Below are positions 46,901-59,573 of a stretch of DNA of 64,000 bases, one piece after another. A model generated the notes under the pieces. That model was not told where the DNA came from. It worked only from the letters and a program-made list of their open reading frames with translations, and did no database searches. Source of the stretch: Xiphias gladius (taxonomy: Eukaryota; Chordata; Actinopteri; Istiophoriformes; Xiphiidae); contig NC_053419.1 of assembly GCF_016859285.1 (NCBI RefSeq), positions 9,706,501 through 9,770,500 on the forward strand, given 5' to 3'. Within the stretch, counting starts at the first letter, position 1. Every line of letters begins with the position of its first letter. Both the position numbers and the translations under genes were made by a program.

Positions 46901-47236
46901 ACATTTAAAAAGATATAATTAACATTTTTCATTCAAATGAATATAGCTGCTTACATGGAAAAATCTGCTGGGAAATTTTAGGTATTAAACTAGAGACCAT
47001 CTTGCAATGGGATCACGCCAGCCTCGATGCCAAATCGGTGTGTATTGTACAATGGAACACACAACACGAGAGATAGTGTCACAGCTGTATATTACACAGC
47101 TGTGACACTATCAGAGTGACAAAGTCTTTCAACTGACAACCAGACAGACATACAAACACCTGCCAAAGTACTCAAAACTGCTTCTTTGGTAGTTCCCACG
47201 ACAGTAGGTGTCTCCAGGCACACGTTTTGCCATGAT

Positions 47237-47317
<81 letters not shown>

Positions 47318-50300
47318 TGAAAAACAATACCAGCCACAGTAACAATACCTGACTTATTAAGCTACAAGAAAACTACAAGTTTTTTTATTAATGCAGAGAA
47401 TCTAACAGAGGACTTTGCCTGCTTCATTGGCAGAAGGCCGTGCTCATCTACAAAGCACTTTCACATTTATTCCACTTTTCAAAAGCAACATTTGCACAAA
47501 AACTCACCACATCCCTCTTCATCTGATCCATCCCGGCAGTCTCTCTCTCCATCACAAACATGACTGAAGAGAACACATTCGGTCCCATCTCGGCAAAGTC
47601 TGGAGCCCATTCGACACTTCAGGATGTTTTTCCGAACTGTAGGGGTAGCTACACTCGGACAGTCAACCTCATCTGAGCCATCGTGACAATGAGAGCGACC
47701 GTCACAAACCAGACTCTTGGAGACACAGCTCCGACGGTCTTTGCAGCGGTAGTCAGCTATGGAGAGCAAAAGAATATTTAAAGACATGAGTGAAGTTGTA
47801 TCAGATTTGCTATGCATACTTAAGAATTTACAGAATAACTTGAGAGGTTATGTTAGGTGACACTACTACTTGTTGATAGTGATGTTTGTTGGAAAAATTA
47901 ACTTCAACAAACCAAATGTAATACAAAACTACAACAATATAATAAAAAAAAAAAAAACCTGTCAACTTTTCCAGTTTGGTTGAGTTTTGAGAAAAAAAAA
48001 AAAAAAAACTGTAGCTGTGAGTGCTTTCTCAATCATCTTCAAAGCCTACAACCTGACAACTTACTCTTATAGGGGCATCTTTCCACGCATTTTTCATCAG
48101 ATCCATCAGGACAGTCTCTCTTTTCATCACATAGCTGTGTTGGTTCGATGCATAAAGAAGAACCTGGACACAGAACTGAAGGACTGGTACAGGGTGGCTT
48201 GGTGGAAGGCTCAGTAAATGGTTTGATGGTAGCAGGAGATTTTTTTATGTGATTTTCTGCAAGAATGGTAGTGGCAGTGTCTGCAGCATCTAGAAGTATT
48301 ATACAAAAGAGTTAGCTGGAAGTTTCTTTTTAAGATAAAGATATTGTCACATTGTTATTTTGATGTAAGAAACAACAGATTGAGTTTCTCTACAAAAGCA
48401 CTTTCACATTTATTCCCCTTTCAAAAGTAACATTTGCACAAAAACTCACCACATCCCTCTTCATCTGATCCATCCCGGCAGTCTCTCTCTCCATCACAAA
48501 CATGACTGAAGAGAACACATTCGGTCCCATCTCGGCAAAGTCTGGAGCCCATTCGACACTTCAGGATGTTTTTCCGAACTGTAGGGGTAGCTACACTCGG
48601 ACAGTCAACCTCATCTGAGCCATCGTGACAATGAGAGCGACCGTCACAAACCAGACTCTTGGAGACGCAGCTCCTACGGTCTTTGCAGAGAAAATCATCT
48701 GGGAGAAAATTGTTAGAAATTAGTAAAGCTTTCCAAGTTTCAGGACACCTTTTTCAGTCCAGAATAATCAAGTTAAATGAGTCAAATGATCTATTGTGCA
48801 TAATTAATTCTTAAAATAACTTGAAACCATGAAAATACATACCACTTAGAATTAAAACTCCTGATTTGTTACTTACTTTTCGAGGGACATCTTTTCACGC
48901 AGTTCTGTTCGTCAAAGCCATCAGGACAGTCTTTACGGCCGTTGCATAACTGGCTCGGAGAAATGCAGAAGTGAACAGAAGGACAGAGCACAGACGGACT
49001 GCTGCAGGCTGGCAAACTCAGCGCAGGAGGTGGGGTAGGAGACATTTCACTCGATGAATTGATAGTAGATCTAGTTGGAGTCATAGTCTGTACTGTGGCA
49101 TCTTGAATATAGGAATCAAATTGTTAAATTAAATTAATATTAACTAAAGTAACAAACATTAGGGTTCATAGCATAGTCTTGACTGAGAATGTCCAGAGAG
49201 ATTGTGTCTCAGGAAACTCACCACACGCCAGTTCATCTGATCCATCCTTACAGTCACTCTCTCCATCACAGACATGGCTGTATAACACACACTCTGTGCC
49301 GTCTTTACACAGCTTTGAACCCTTGCGACACTTCAGTACATTTGCCCACTTTGCAGGAGGAGCTAAAGTTGGACAGTCAACTTCGTCTGAGCCATCGTGA
49401 CAATGAGAGCGACCGTCGCAAACGAGATTCCTGGCGATACAACTTCTATGGTCCTTGCACTTGAAATCCTCTAAGATTAACAGTTAAGGCAAAAAAAACA
49501 AAAAAGATTACTACAAATTCTTATAACTAGGAAACTCGAGTTATCAGTGAGTCCGTGGTGAATACGTTTACTACTCACATGGAGGTTTTAGATCTGCATC
49601 GTCTACTATAACAAATATGCGTTGTCATACTGAGACATTACCTTTGGATGGACATGTGGTAACACAAAAATCCTCATCATCTCCATCAGGGCAGTCCTTT
49701 TTACCATCACACAGTTGGGCTTGTGAAAGGCAGACTGCTGAGTGTTGGCACAGCACATACGGTTCATTGCAGACTGGAGCACTTGGTACTATGGAAAGTT
49801 ATTAGAATGTAAATGAGAAAATGAAGTATGTCAAAATACAAAACCTGTGGCTTTCATAGAAATATCCTCTATCACAAATTGCTGTATTCCAATAGTGATC
49901 CACCTCTAACTGAATTAAAGAAGCTTTTTGATTGTTTACTGTTGATGTAAGACGACTCTTCCTAGAGAAAAATTTCAATGTACACAAAGACTAAACACCA
50001 CCTACATAAAACTCAAACTCAAATCCTAGGGAAAAAAATGTAACTATTCAAACCAAATTCAAAAGAAAGCAGAATAATGCCAAATGAATAAACGTAACAT
50101 GTTTCAGAATAAATTCGTTTTTTCCCCTTTATAACAGATTAATTTAGTCTGACCTGCGTGAATGTCCCCCAGTGCAGGGATTACACTGAACACATGGCCT
50201 GTCACCGTCATGTCCTGGATGGGGCTCCCATCACGCCGATCCCACAGAGTCATGACATCATCAGAGAGGGACAACAGGAAGGGCTCAAAGGCAGCTACGA

Positions 50301-53300
50301 CTGAGCCTGAAATATTCCATCTTCTTCCAGCTTGGTGGCTTTTCTCTTGCAGCAAACTCATTGTCGTCAGGCCTGTACAAGGTGCAAGAACCTAAACTCA
50401 AAAAGGTCTGTTCCATGGAAAGACTGACTCCAAAATTAAGATTTGCTGATAGATTTTGTATATCGGTGTCACGCAATAACAAAATTTTAAAATCACGCTG
50501 AACAATGGAAGGAACCAACCTGCCCTTTTTGAGTTCCAGAGCAGACTGCTGGCCCTGAGGTCGAAGGCGATGTTCCCTCTGACTCCTCCTGCCAACTGCA
50601 GCAACTCTTTCACTTTTCCTCCCATCATGCTCATGGTGAAGATTTGTTCTTCCTCCAGCCAGAGAATCCCACCTCTCAGCCAGTCCAGATAAAAGTCTTG
50701 AATCTCCTTTGTTGTGTGGTACAGCTGCCGTGGGTAACGGCCGTCAGCTTTGGTGGTGCTGATGCTGTTTTGGTCACATGACACCCAATAAAGGCTCCCA
50801 CTCCTCGGGTCTACTTTGATCAGACAAACTAAAAAGAAAAAAGGACAAGTCAATAGAAAGCATGCTGACAACTGTAATTTGAGAAAATTTCCAGTCGGTC
50901 TACTCAGCTAGCAGAAGGCTAAAACCAACGCTTACTTTTAATTATCGATTCATCTGTTTCAACTGACTGGTTGTTCAGTTAAAGTGTCATAAAATAGAGA
51001 AAAATGCAATTGCAATTTGTCAAAACCAACAGTCCAACATACCAAAATACTCAATTTACAGTGATATAAAAACAGTGTAAAGCAGAAAATCTTTACATTT
51101 GACAAGCTGGAGCCAGTTGGCATTCTGCTTGAATTCTTTAATTTTATGTTGATCAACCAATTTATTATTCCTTTTAGCACTAACAAAGTGAATAATAACA
51201 ACAATACAACAACTTTTACCATCTAATTCTTTACAAGCAAAAAAAAAAAAACTCAAAGCACAAACCTGGCAAAGTTGTTGGGACCACCTCAGTCTTGACC
51301 TGGGTTAGACTGGCACGTTGGATGTGGCCAGTTTGGTTGGCCCAATACAGCCAGTCTCTGTACCAGTCCAGATCAAATGACAGGATGCCATCGGTTGTGG
51401 TAAAAAGCTGGGTTTTAGTGGACTCTTTGCCTCTAAACTCCATCATGTTAACGTTGGTAATGGTAGCATATATAAATCTTGGATCTGTGGAAGAAAAAGA
51501 AAAAAGAAAAAAAAAAAAAGATTTTAAATCACATCCTCATCCTTACTGAGTTATTACAGCGCTGCAGCTAACATACAGGATATTAATCCTATAATGGCAA
51601 GAGAACAACACAGTTTTTCAGCACAGATAATATATTTTAGAACCAAGGTTTATACCCATTTCCTAAGCTATAATTTTGGAATCAAAATGCCTCAAATTTC
51701 CTGAAATGAGATGAAGAGGTAAAGTTGCCCTAACAAGCTCACTTCTTGTCAATACATCAGTTTGGGCCTGGAGAAATTAAATTTTAAAAATCAACGAGAT
51801 CTGTTAAAATGTATTACTTGTCCTCTACCAGAAACTGGAAAAAGGCAGAAGATGCATATAATAATTTACATTTTGACAGACAATTTAAAGTCATGGTAAA
51901 CTGACATTCACATGTCCCATCAAGCAACAGTACTTGGAAGTTTGGACAAGCACAGGTGAATCCAGCAGGGTTGCCTTTAGTTAGCTGGCAGAGGTGGCAA
52001 AGAGTCTTTACACATGCAGAGGAACCTGTTTGATGACAACAAGATGAGATATTTTGAAATGTGATTATGATCAGGTCTCATAGAAAAACTGCGATGACTA
52101 TGAAAGATCTATCGTACACTGGCTTGTGAAAGTATACAGATTCTTTTTCTGCAGTTTATTATGTTATAGTCTCTATTTTTGTATATTAATCTATACACAC
52201 TAATCAACAAAGACAAAGTAAATACACTTAAAAAACTGGTTTTGTAGTAAATTGAATACATCTAAGCGCTCTGCATATTAAAAGCACCATAACCTCAAAC
52301 ATCAATGGAAATTCAGAGGGAGAAATAATTAAAAGACATTAAATCCATTGTTCCAATAAGTACCTTGAGGCTGCTGTAGGTCATGGTAAACAGTTAACAG
52401 TGGCAGATCAGCTTTCCAAAGAAATTTCTTCTCGTTTGGTTGGTTCTGCGGAACCTGCCACAGTCCTCTGTCGTCAACCCAGTAGAACAAACTCTCAAAA
52501 ACAGCCAGGCTCAGAGCCGTTCTCCTGTTGAACAGTCCTGTGAAGGAGTAACGGCCGGTCCCGTCCACCTTCACCGTCTCTATAGACTGAATAAAATAAG
52601 TTCAATATTACTGTGTGGAGGACAACATTCAACAAATGGTTTTCCAAAATTCATCCAGACAAACTTTAAACTGTGGTTTGGTGTTAACTGATCAATTTAC
52701 TTTGCTGTGTAAATACAAATAGTGGTAGCTGGTGAATGTTGATATGAACCCAGAATGTTATTAACTATTCTAAAGATTTCTCTGAGGCAGTGATAATTTT
52801 AATTGAGTAAACTTTAAGTCATTAAGAAAGGCAAGAAACTCAAGAGTAGTGATTCTCTGACCCCATTCATTCATGACCTTGGCAGTTATTGATGGGCTGA
52901 GTGATTATCTAGAGGAATTTTGTAAGATGCATCCATTGCTCTGGATGCAACAATTTCCAGCATGAGATAAAGTCCTAAAGCTTTAATTTTTTTCTTTAGT
53001 TTCACTAATCAAAACAGATGCCATACTTGCTGCCCATAGATGGGCAGGCAAGTGCCCTGTAGGTGTCGCAAATGTATGGACAATTTGCAAGAATCAATGT
53101 TTTTAAGCTTGTAAGCAGTGCTCTCAAAAGCTTTCGTGTAACAGGCCACTGTATAGAAATACAGCTAGATTCCATTTTCTCAGGTGCAGGGCACTGCTTT
53201 CGTATTAACTCCCTCCTATATCCTACTTCTTTCTCTCAGTTAACTATAAAAATTAATTTTTTGGTTTTTGCATTTTTACTCATGTGATTAATTTAACCCC

Positions 53301-56300
53301 TAGAACTGCTTTGCCCTGAGATTAATTGTTCAACTACAACTACATTTTGAAATAAGTTGCACTGCCATTGATCTCAACCTTCGATTGTACACATTTAATA
53401 TTGCATTTTTATTTATATATATTAAATACATATAATGCACCATGTACAGTAGTATTGCATTTAATTGTTTGTATTTGTAAATAAGATTAAATATACAAAC
53501 TTTGACTATCAGGAAAGCAGAGCTTTACGCCTATACGCCACTGTGTCTGGTGAACTCTGATGTACTTGGTGTTTCTTTCCTTAACTCACCCTCTTGAAGT
53601 CACTGATCCAGTACAACCTCCCGGCAGCCACGTCAGCAGTGAGGCCATGGGCAGACTGAGCTGTAAGCACTGTCAGAGAGCTTCTTTCTGACCCATCCAT
53701 CCATGACTTCTCTATCGTCACCCTGTTACCTGGGCAAGCATTGATCCAGAACATCAAGCTAGGAGACAGATCAGAGAATTTAAATACACACTATCCAGTG
53801 TGTCATCTCTTTGGGTGGATTCATGATGGCTGTGTTTTCATGCACAGAGTCTGTAAAATTCAAACATGTCAATACAACTGTAAAAGTAAAAGTAAATTTT
53901 TGAAGGGGAGAAGAAATTAATTTAACATTCATTGAGGGCATAATTAACCTTTATCAAAAACAACACACCCTTTACAATGTATCTTAAATTGGATGACTTT
54001 AACGTTAAATCCTATTTAAAGGATAAAAAGAATAAAAGTCCAGCATACCTCTCCACAGGAATAAGTACCAGATCTGATGGGCTGATGTTTTTGCTTAGCA
54101 GAGTAGTGTAACTGTTCCCATCAGCTGCCTGCATGTAGACAGACTCTGTCTTCTGATTGGTCCAGTAAAGGTTTCCATTCAGCCAATCACAAGCTAGCCC
54201 CTTGATTCCTGGCTCTCCTGTTTAAAAATTAGGGAAATTTTTTTATTCAGAAATGTTGCGGCCTCTTCTGCAATTGGGGACTGAATTTGAATGTGGATCA
54301 AATGGATTCCATTAGGACCCACAACTGGAACATGGACTTGTAAATCACTGTCTGGGGCTTTTCATAATTGTGCAAAAGGTTTCATGTTCAAAAATGTTAC
54401 ATTTGATTAAACAAATAAAACACTGAAGAGCGCAGAAAAGTCAACTCAAGAAACAAAATATTGTTAAGTTCTAACAACTTATAGCCAGAAATTCTGTTGC
54501 ATCCTGCATCTGAATTCCTTTGTATAATTCTCTTTATTTTTAATGTCACTCTGTGAGCTGAGAAATGACCATTTATAGCATCTCTTACAGCTCCATGTTG
54601 TGATTTAAACTAATAAACAATTTATTTTCATGACATGAAAATCCAGTGCAGCTTTAACATCCAGATTTTGCAAAAACAGCCCGTCAAGTCAACTGAAGTA
54701 TCAGACCAGTGGTTCCCAACATGTGAGTTGAGACCACCCACAATGGGTTGCAAGTCAAACCTAAAGGACTGAAAGATTTACAGGATAGGAAGGCAGACAC
54801 AAAAAAAGGTATACTTCCTTTATCCAAAATAATGTTCATTAATTCAGACTCTCTTCTAATCTTTACTTTTTCCTCCTGAATTACTGGATGATTTTTTAGG
54901 TGTTTTTGGTCCTTTAAGATTCATTCAAACAAAACAAGGAAGAAAGACGGCTTAAATGGTTATTACTGATAGACAAATGCAACCGGTCATCACAAGTAGA
55001 CATTGCTTTAAGGTGGCACAAGCCAAAAAGGCAAGGTACCACTCTAGTAGACTACCAAAAAGAAAAAGATGCTGTAACATTTCAACATTGCATGGTAAGG
55101 CCAAGCTAATCAGTGGTAACAATGTATCTAGTTAATCGTCTTTGATGCTTTCTTGCTCCAATCAATTCATATACCAAATACTGTATAAGACTTGTCTTGA
55201 CTTGTTGGGTTGACTGACCAGTGTAGGTTGTCCAGCTGTGCTGTCCATCACTTTTGTAAATGCTGCCATGGCTGTCAGCCCAGAAGTACCACCCATGGGC
55301 AACGTCAAACGTCAAGGCCACTGGGTCAAACACTGAAGCCTGAATAACTTCAAACTGTTGAGACTTCACATTCAGCAGTCCTATAGATGTCCTCTGCACT
55401 GTCAGCAGTCTGGTAGCATTACCTGGACACATGTATAGATTCAGAAACGGAGGGTACAGTTAGTGGGAATATTTGAATTGGCCCAAGTTTTACTAGCTGT
55501 ACATTTTAAGTATTGAAATGAAAAATTACCTCATATCGCTTCAATATAAGTTCAGAAAGTAGAAACAAAAGTATAGAAAGTTAAAAAGGGTTAAGACATT
55601 CACACAAAAACTTTATTCAGACAGAGAAAATAACCTGGATGACTATTGAATACTTCGTGCACTTCATTTAATATTTTCCAATTTTATCATGCTTTTATTA
55701 CCAGGATTTCAGGCTACAATTTCCATTTTGATGTAAATTCCTTAAAGTTCCATCTTTCATCTTACTGATTTTTTTTTTTTCCCTTTTGCTATTTTTCATT
55801 AGCTTGGCAACATCAGTAGCCTATTAACATGTCACTTATCTTTTTTCCAAGTGCACCTCATGATGTTTGGTCTTGGGTTTGATCTTTTCAGACTGTAAAA
55901 CTAAATCCAGAGTAGATACACATTGTACAATTCAGCTTATGACACTTAACCAGTATTTGATTTGTACTAGCATGTTGCTCAGTGTGTCAAAAACGTCCCG
56001 TCTTGTAGTGCTCAGTGTTTTCCCTGGTTCAATATCAGGCGTAGTTGGTAACAACAAATAGGTGGAAGGGGTCACAACACGAATGATGATGTGTGTACCT
56101 AGATTTACACATGCAGGGAAACCCCTGCCTCATTACCTGTTGCTAGACATGTGGACCTTCCATTCAGTTTGAAGCCTTCTCTGCAATGGCAATAGTAGGA
56201 TCCAATGGTGTTGGTGCAGTGATGCATACAGGGAGAAAAAGGTGGGGCACATTCATCCAAATCTGGGGAGGGAGAGTGGGTTTTAGCGTCACAAAAAATT

Positions 56301-59300
56301 AGCTGATCATCATAAACAGACTTGCCAAGACTTGGAAATGGACAAGTATACAGCTGCAAAAGGGAGCTTGGGGGAAGCTTCCTCTGAAAACTCAACATGC
56401 TTTTGAATCCTAATTTTGACAGTGTGACTGGTGGTAAGGGGTCCAGGATGGTACTGCAAAGCGCAGAGCCATTCCAGACTGCTATATTTGTGCTATATTT
56501 TGTTTTACTCATCCGTTGTCAGTATTTTTGTTATCTAACCCTTGCTACAAAATCCATTACCCCTCAACAAAATTTTACAGTGATTAGTGTATTATTTTCA
56601 TGTACCACACACCTTCACAGACTGCGCCATTGGCGGAGAGCTTATACCCAACAGGACAGGCACATAGAGTGCCCCAGGGCTCATCAACACATACATGGCT
56701 ACAGCCGCCGTTGTTCACATAGCAAATACGACCTGCAAGAGGCACAGTGAGGCATGAAAGAGTTGTTCAGCATTACAGAAATCCATGCACAAGCAGCATT
56801 TGATTGTATCACATTTCTTGATAAAGGTCAGCTGCAGCAAAGTGTCAGGTAGTTTGTTGCAGCATTTTCCGTCATAGTAATTCATGTAATCCGTGTCAGA
56901 CTTACCGCATGTTATGGGCTCATCGCTACCGTCTGAGCAGTGAACCTGCCCATCACATCTCTCTTCAGGAGACAGACACGTGCCGTCAGGACACCGTATG
57001 CTGTCATCACCACACAAACCTGTAAAAGGACAGACAATCAGCGCTTTACCTTTAGATCGATAGTTTGTTAGGAGCCACCTGGTTGTGTCTTAGATCTTTT
57101 GACAGCCACTCACATACTGTCAACACACACACACACACACACACACGTTGAGCTGATTGTTAATCAGATTGTATAGTTATTTTACCTCTGGTGGTATGTA
57201 GCTGTGCAGATGGTTTTGGCTTTATTTGAGGAATGTATATTTGAGTCTCAACATTACTTTACTTTGTTTCCCTCCCAGACAAATTTAGCAGAGTAAATTA
57301 ATATATGATCATAATATGTTGAAGACAAGGCCGGATAGTAGACATCCCAAAGGTTAGGTATCAGAATACCCAGAAAAATAAAAGCATTACTGACTGCATT
57401 GCTACAGTTGATACCACTAGAGATCCTTCAAAATATATGTTTCACTCTATAGTGCCATGCATTCACACAGACTGACATTCAGTCTCCTGCGGCACAGTAC
57501 TCAGCCTGCTCATCTTTCTCACCACAGTCCTTCTCGTCAGAGTTGTCCAAGCAGTCGTTTGCTCCGTTGCAGCGCAGCTCTTTGGGGACACACATGTGGT
57601 TTTGACAGGGCCAGTCTGAGTCCAAACAGCCATCAGTGGCTGTACAGTTCTCCTCATCAGAGCCGGTGGGACACTGGTTTTGCCCGTCACAGCGGGCCGA
57701 TGCATTGACACAGCCGACAGAGTCAACACAGGGAAACTGACCTGGCGGACATTCAGGGGAGCCTGGGGGTGCTGTAGGAAAGAAAACGAGACATCATGAA
57801 AGGAAAGGCACACAAGGGGAAGAGTGACTTCCTTGAACAGAAACACATCAATGGTTTATGTTTCATTATGTCATTCATTCTTATCCACCTATGACTCAAA
57901 ACAGCCTATATTTTAACTTCAGGGGTGGCAGATGTACCTGCTGCTGACTCCATTAAAAGTTGTTTCTTGTTAAATATGGCGTTAAATATTTTTGACTCTC
58001 TTCAAGACATTATTTGGACGATGTATTAGTGCCAATAATTTTTTTTTGTAGAGGATCAGGAATTATACTTACCAGTGCAGTCCATTTCATCAGATCCATC
58101 CAGACAGTCTCCATCTCCATCGCATCTCCACACATCAGGGATGCAGTTTCCATCATCACACTGCCACTGGCCCTGACGGCATCCCAATAGCTGGCCTACA
58201 AACGCACAGAGAAAGGGAGGACTATAGTATGACAAAGTACAAACAAGAAATAAGATGGAAGCTTAGAAAATATGGCAGGCCTGTCACTGGTCTAGTCAAA
58301 GTCATTGACTGGATTAGGTTAATTTGTATGAAATTAGACACCTGTTTTTTCGATTAAAAAGTTACTTACTTCTCAAACTGAATGATCACTGAAATGTTTT
58401 TCTCTGTAAGGTTCAGGGCTTTAGGAAGCCATGTGGTGTCTTTGAAAACTTCTGAGGCACTTATGCAGAACAGAAAAGGATGCAAACATATTACATGTTC
58501 TGTGTTCCCTCACTATTGCGCCCGTGATTTGTTTGCCAAGTGAGCTGCAGCCACACAGTAACTTAGATGCCGAGCGAGATTTGACAACGATAGAAAGAAA
58601 TGTGACTGAATTAAAAAGGTGGCAAATGGTCAGGCCCAGAGGTTTAAATTTGCTCCATCAATAAGATCAAGCCAAGACAAATCCTGCGGAACAAAGTTTC
58701 TTGTAATTGGCTCACATCTGTGACAATGAGGAATAATTTTTAAAAATTAAAATAAATAAATAAATAAATCAATCCAAGATGGACCCACTACAAGGTCCAG
58801 TCCGGAATCACATAACAGATTTGTCCCAAAGGGCTTTACAATCTGTACAGCATGCGGTTCAGGAAAAACACCTCAGGCAGAGCAACATAGCTGAAGCTAA
58901 AGAAGGTCACATGCACATCAGTTTAAAAAGTAAGGGCCAAACAGAAGCACTGTGGTGGCAAGCACTTGGTCAAATAATATCAAAGAAAGCATAGTTTATA
59001 AAAAAAATAACCATTTCGGTTCGGCTCCAAAATCCAATTCCAGATTCTTGTCCACTTCGGGATGAATTTTATCTCAAACTGGGCACAAAGAAAACGTCTT
59101 GAATGCCCTCAAGCGTCCAATGCTACCAACGTAAAATTCCCTCCCTGTTGAACTGACACAGTCGCCCCTGAGAATAAGTACACAGAAATGTGCGGACACA
59201 CAGGTTTGATTTGTACCAGTGAACCTCGATGGGAGGATTAATTAGCTTCGATTAAAACTGTGGGACTTGCATTGCAATTCCGATAAAGCTCGTAGGCCCT

Positions 59301-59573
59301 GAACGTCTGCACGTCTACCGCGAAAAAACCGCGACTCCGTGGGGTCAAGGAGTCAACGCCATATTGCCTCGTTCGTGTTTACGTCTAAACAAAATGCCCA
59401 AACCGCCACCTGCGTGTTTACTTGCGTGAAAATGAACGCCTTCGCACGCGCATACACGCAGAGACTTCGGATTCAGTCACACACAAAAAAAAACGAATCT
59501 CTGAAACTCCGTTACCTCCGGAAATTCTGGGACTTGCCAGGAAAATCAGGCAAACGAGGCGGCGGAGGTCCAT
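32461..59573 (-). CDS. lrp13: Giant LDL-receptor-related protein, probably Lrp13 (45 coding exons, 2814 residues)
   Basis: This is a predicted endocytic receptor for lipoprotein-type ligands at the cell surface. Joining 45 exons by GT/AG borders gives 8445 coding bases with every phase closing and one stop at the end. Order: signal peptide; four class-A (LDLa) repeats; two EGFs; beta-propeller 1; EGF; propeller 2; 23 LDLa; two EGFs; propeller 3; EGF; propeller 4; EGF; one LDLa; linker; EGF; membrane span; 50-residue tail. The layout resembles LRP1/LRP2-class receptors, but the tail has no NPxY. The name lrp13, a teleost oocyte receptor reported to bind vitellogenins, is inferred from the fish context and LRP architecture and needs a database match. 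The product and family are far more certain than the symbol. Exons are listed in the five block entries. Confidence 0.85.
34187..34210. repeat. Poly-A run in LRP intron
   Basis: Twenty-four consecutive A on the plus strand (T on the gene's sense strand), between LRP exons 43 and 42. Confidence 0.9.
36791..42518 (-). CDS. lrp13: LRP exons 31-41: EGFs and beta-propellers 3 and 4
   Basis: Exons: 42332-42518 (end of one EGF plus calcium-binding [17 protein letters not shown]); 41376-41588, 40846-41029, 40557-40758, 40232-40396 (propeller 3); 39735-39989 (EGF); 39301-39528, 38673-38807, 37616-37817, 37394-37519, 36791-36898 (propeller 4). Blade motifs include VYWLS, LYWVD, LMLWSE, VYWAD, VFWSD, then LYVAD, LYWSS, IYWAD, LLWVT and LWFSD. 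The EGF in exon 36 carries a 15-residue glycine/proline-rich insertion flanked by two copies of APVVRG. Exons 31-41 use mixed phases, unlike the uniform phase 1 of the LDLa array. Confidence 0.82.
42737..49788 (-). CDS. lrp13: LRP exons 15-30: array of 23 LDLa ligand-binding repeats
   Basis: Exons: 49642-49788, 49222-49470, 48877-49101, 48450-48698, 48065-48289, 47508-47756, 46430-46651, 46033-46299, 45571-45786, 45174-45359, 44847-44969, 44129-44296, 43759-43974, 43424-43653, 43169-43298, 42737-42930. Exons 15, 17, 19, 21 and 24 each hold one LDLa; all but exon 15 carry a Thr/Pro-rich linker before it. Exons 16, 18, 20 and 22 hold two each, and 23, 27 and 28 two each. Exons 25-26 are the same two-repeat unit split by an intron. 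The array therefore grew by copying one- and two-repeat exons, nearly all symmetrical phase 1-1. Exon 30 ends with the start of an EGF. Acidic CDG..DCxDGSDE calcium ligands are largely intact. Confidence 0.85.
44400..44760. repeat. Degenerate GTTGCTAGG-type minisatellite in LRP intron 25
   Basis: Variations on gtTgcTAggGtgtTg and aggTGGTTg recur every 20-30 bases across about 350 bases, a common dispersed satellite of fish genomes. It separates exons 25 and 26, which elsewhere in the array form one exon, so it may mark an inserted intron. Confidence 0.65.
47072..47112. repeat. Perfect 17-bp inverted repeat
   Basis: GATAGTGTCACAGCTGT (47072-47088) pairs with 47096-47112 over a seven-base loop, in LRP intron 20 close to a CA microsatellite. 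In sense RNA it would form a stable stem. Confidence 0.75.
47238..47315. repeat. (CA)n microsatellite in LRP intron 20
   Basis: There are 78 bases of uninterrupted AC/CA. It lies about 190 bases downstream, in gene sense, of exon 20. Confidence 0.95.
47487..47724 (-). repeat. 238-bp segment identical to 48429-48666 (LRP exons 20 and 18)
   Basis: Base-by-base reading finds no difference over 238 bases at an offset of exactly 942. The copy includes most of the two-LDLa exon, its donor site and about 20 bases of intron. Identity ends at the first mismatch (A/G) at 47725/48667, after which the exon starts diverge. Confidence 0.93.
50154..55422 (-). CDS. lrp13: LRP exons 7-14: beta-propellers 1 and 2 with an EGF between
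   Basis: Exons: 55219-55422, 54049-54217, 53590-53758, 52364-52586 (propeller 1); 51906-52025 (EGF); 51266-51484, 50520-50828, 50154-50372 (propeller 2). YWTD-type blade motifs seen: YFWAD, LYWTN, LYWIS, FYWVD, then LYWAN, LYWVS, ILWLE and LLWNS. In LDL-receptor relatives these propellers drive acid-dependent ligand release. Exon 14 is odd: it has [18 protein letters not shown] rather than a clean blade, so propeller 2 is divergent. The EGF exon ends at an unusual donor with T at -1 (T|GTCAGT); the alternative donor six bases earlier would destroy the last EGF cysteine. Confidence 0.82.
56137..59573 (-). CDS. lrp13: LRP exons 1-6: signal peptide, LDLa 1-4, two EGFs
   Basis: Exons: 59516-59573, 58073-58195, 57523-57771, 56906-57019, 56613-56732, 56137-56262, all ending in phase 1. 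Exon 1 starts [15 protein letters not shown], a short signal peptide; I chose it because its phase-1 donor (59515) joins exon 2 to read [13 protein letters not shown] with no frame break. LDLa 1 is in exon 2, LDLa 2-3 in exon 3, LDLa 4 in exon 4; each shows the calcium-binding CDG...D/N-GSDE pattern. Exon 5 is an EGF ([12 protein letters not shown]). Exon 6 is a calcium-binding EGF ([16 protein letters not shown]). Intron 1 (58196-59515) showed no other exon. Confidence 0.88.
57122..57146. repeat. Short (CA)n microsatellite in LRP intron 3
   Basis: About 25 bases of CA repeat between LRP exons 4 and 3. Confidence 0.85.
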
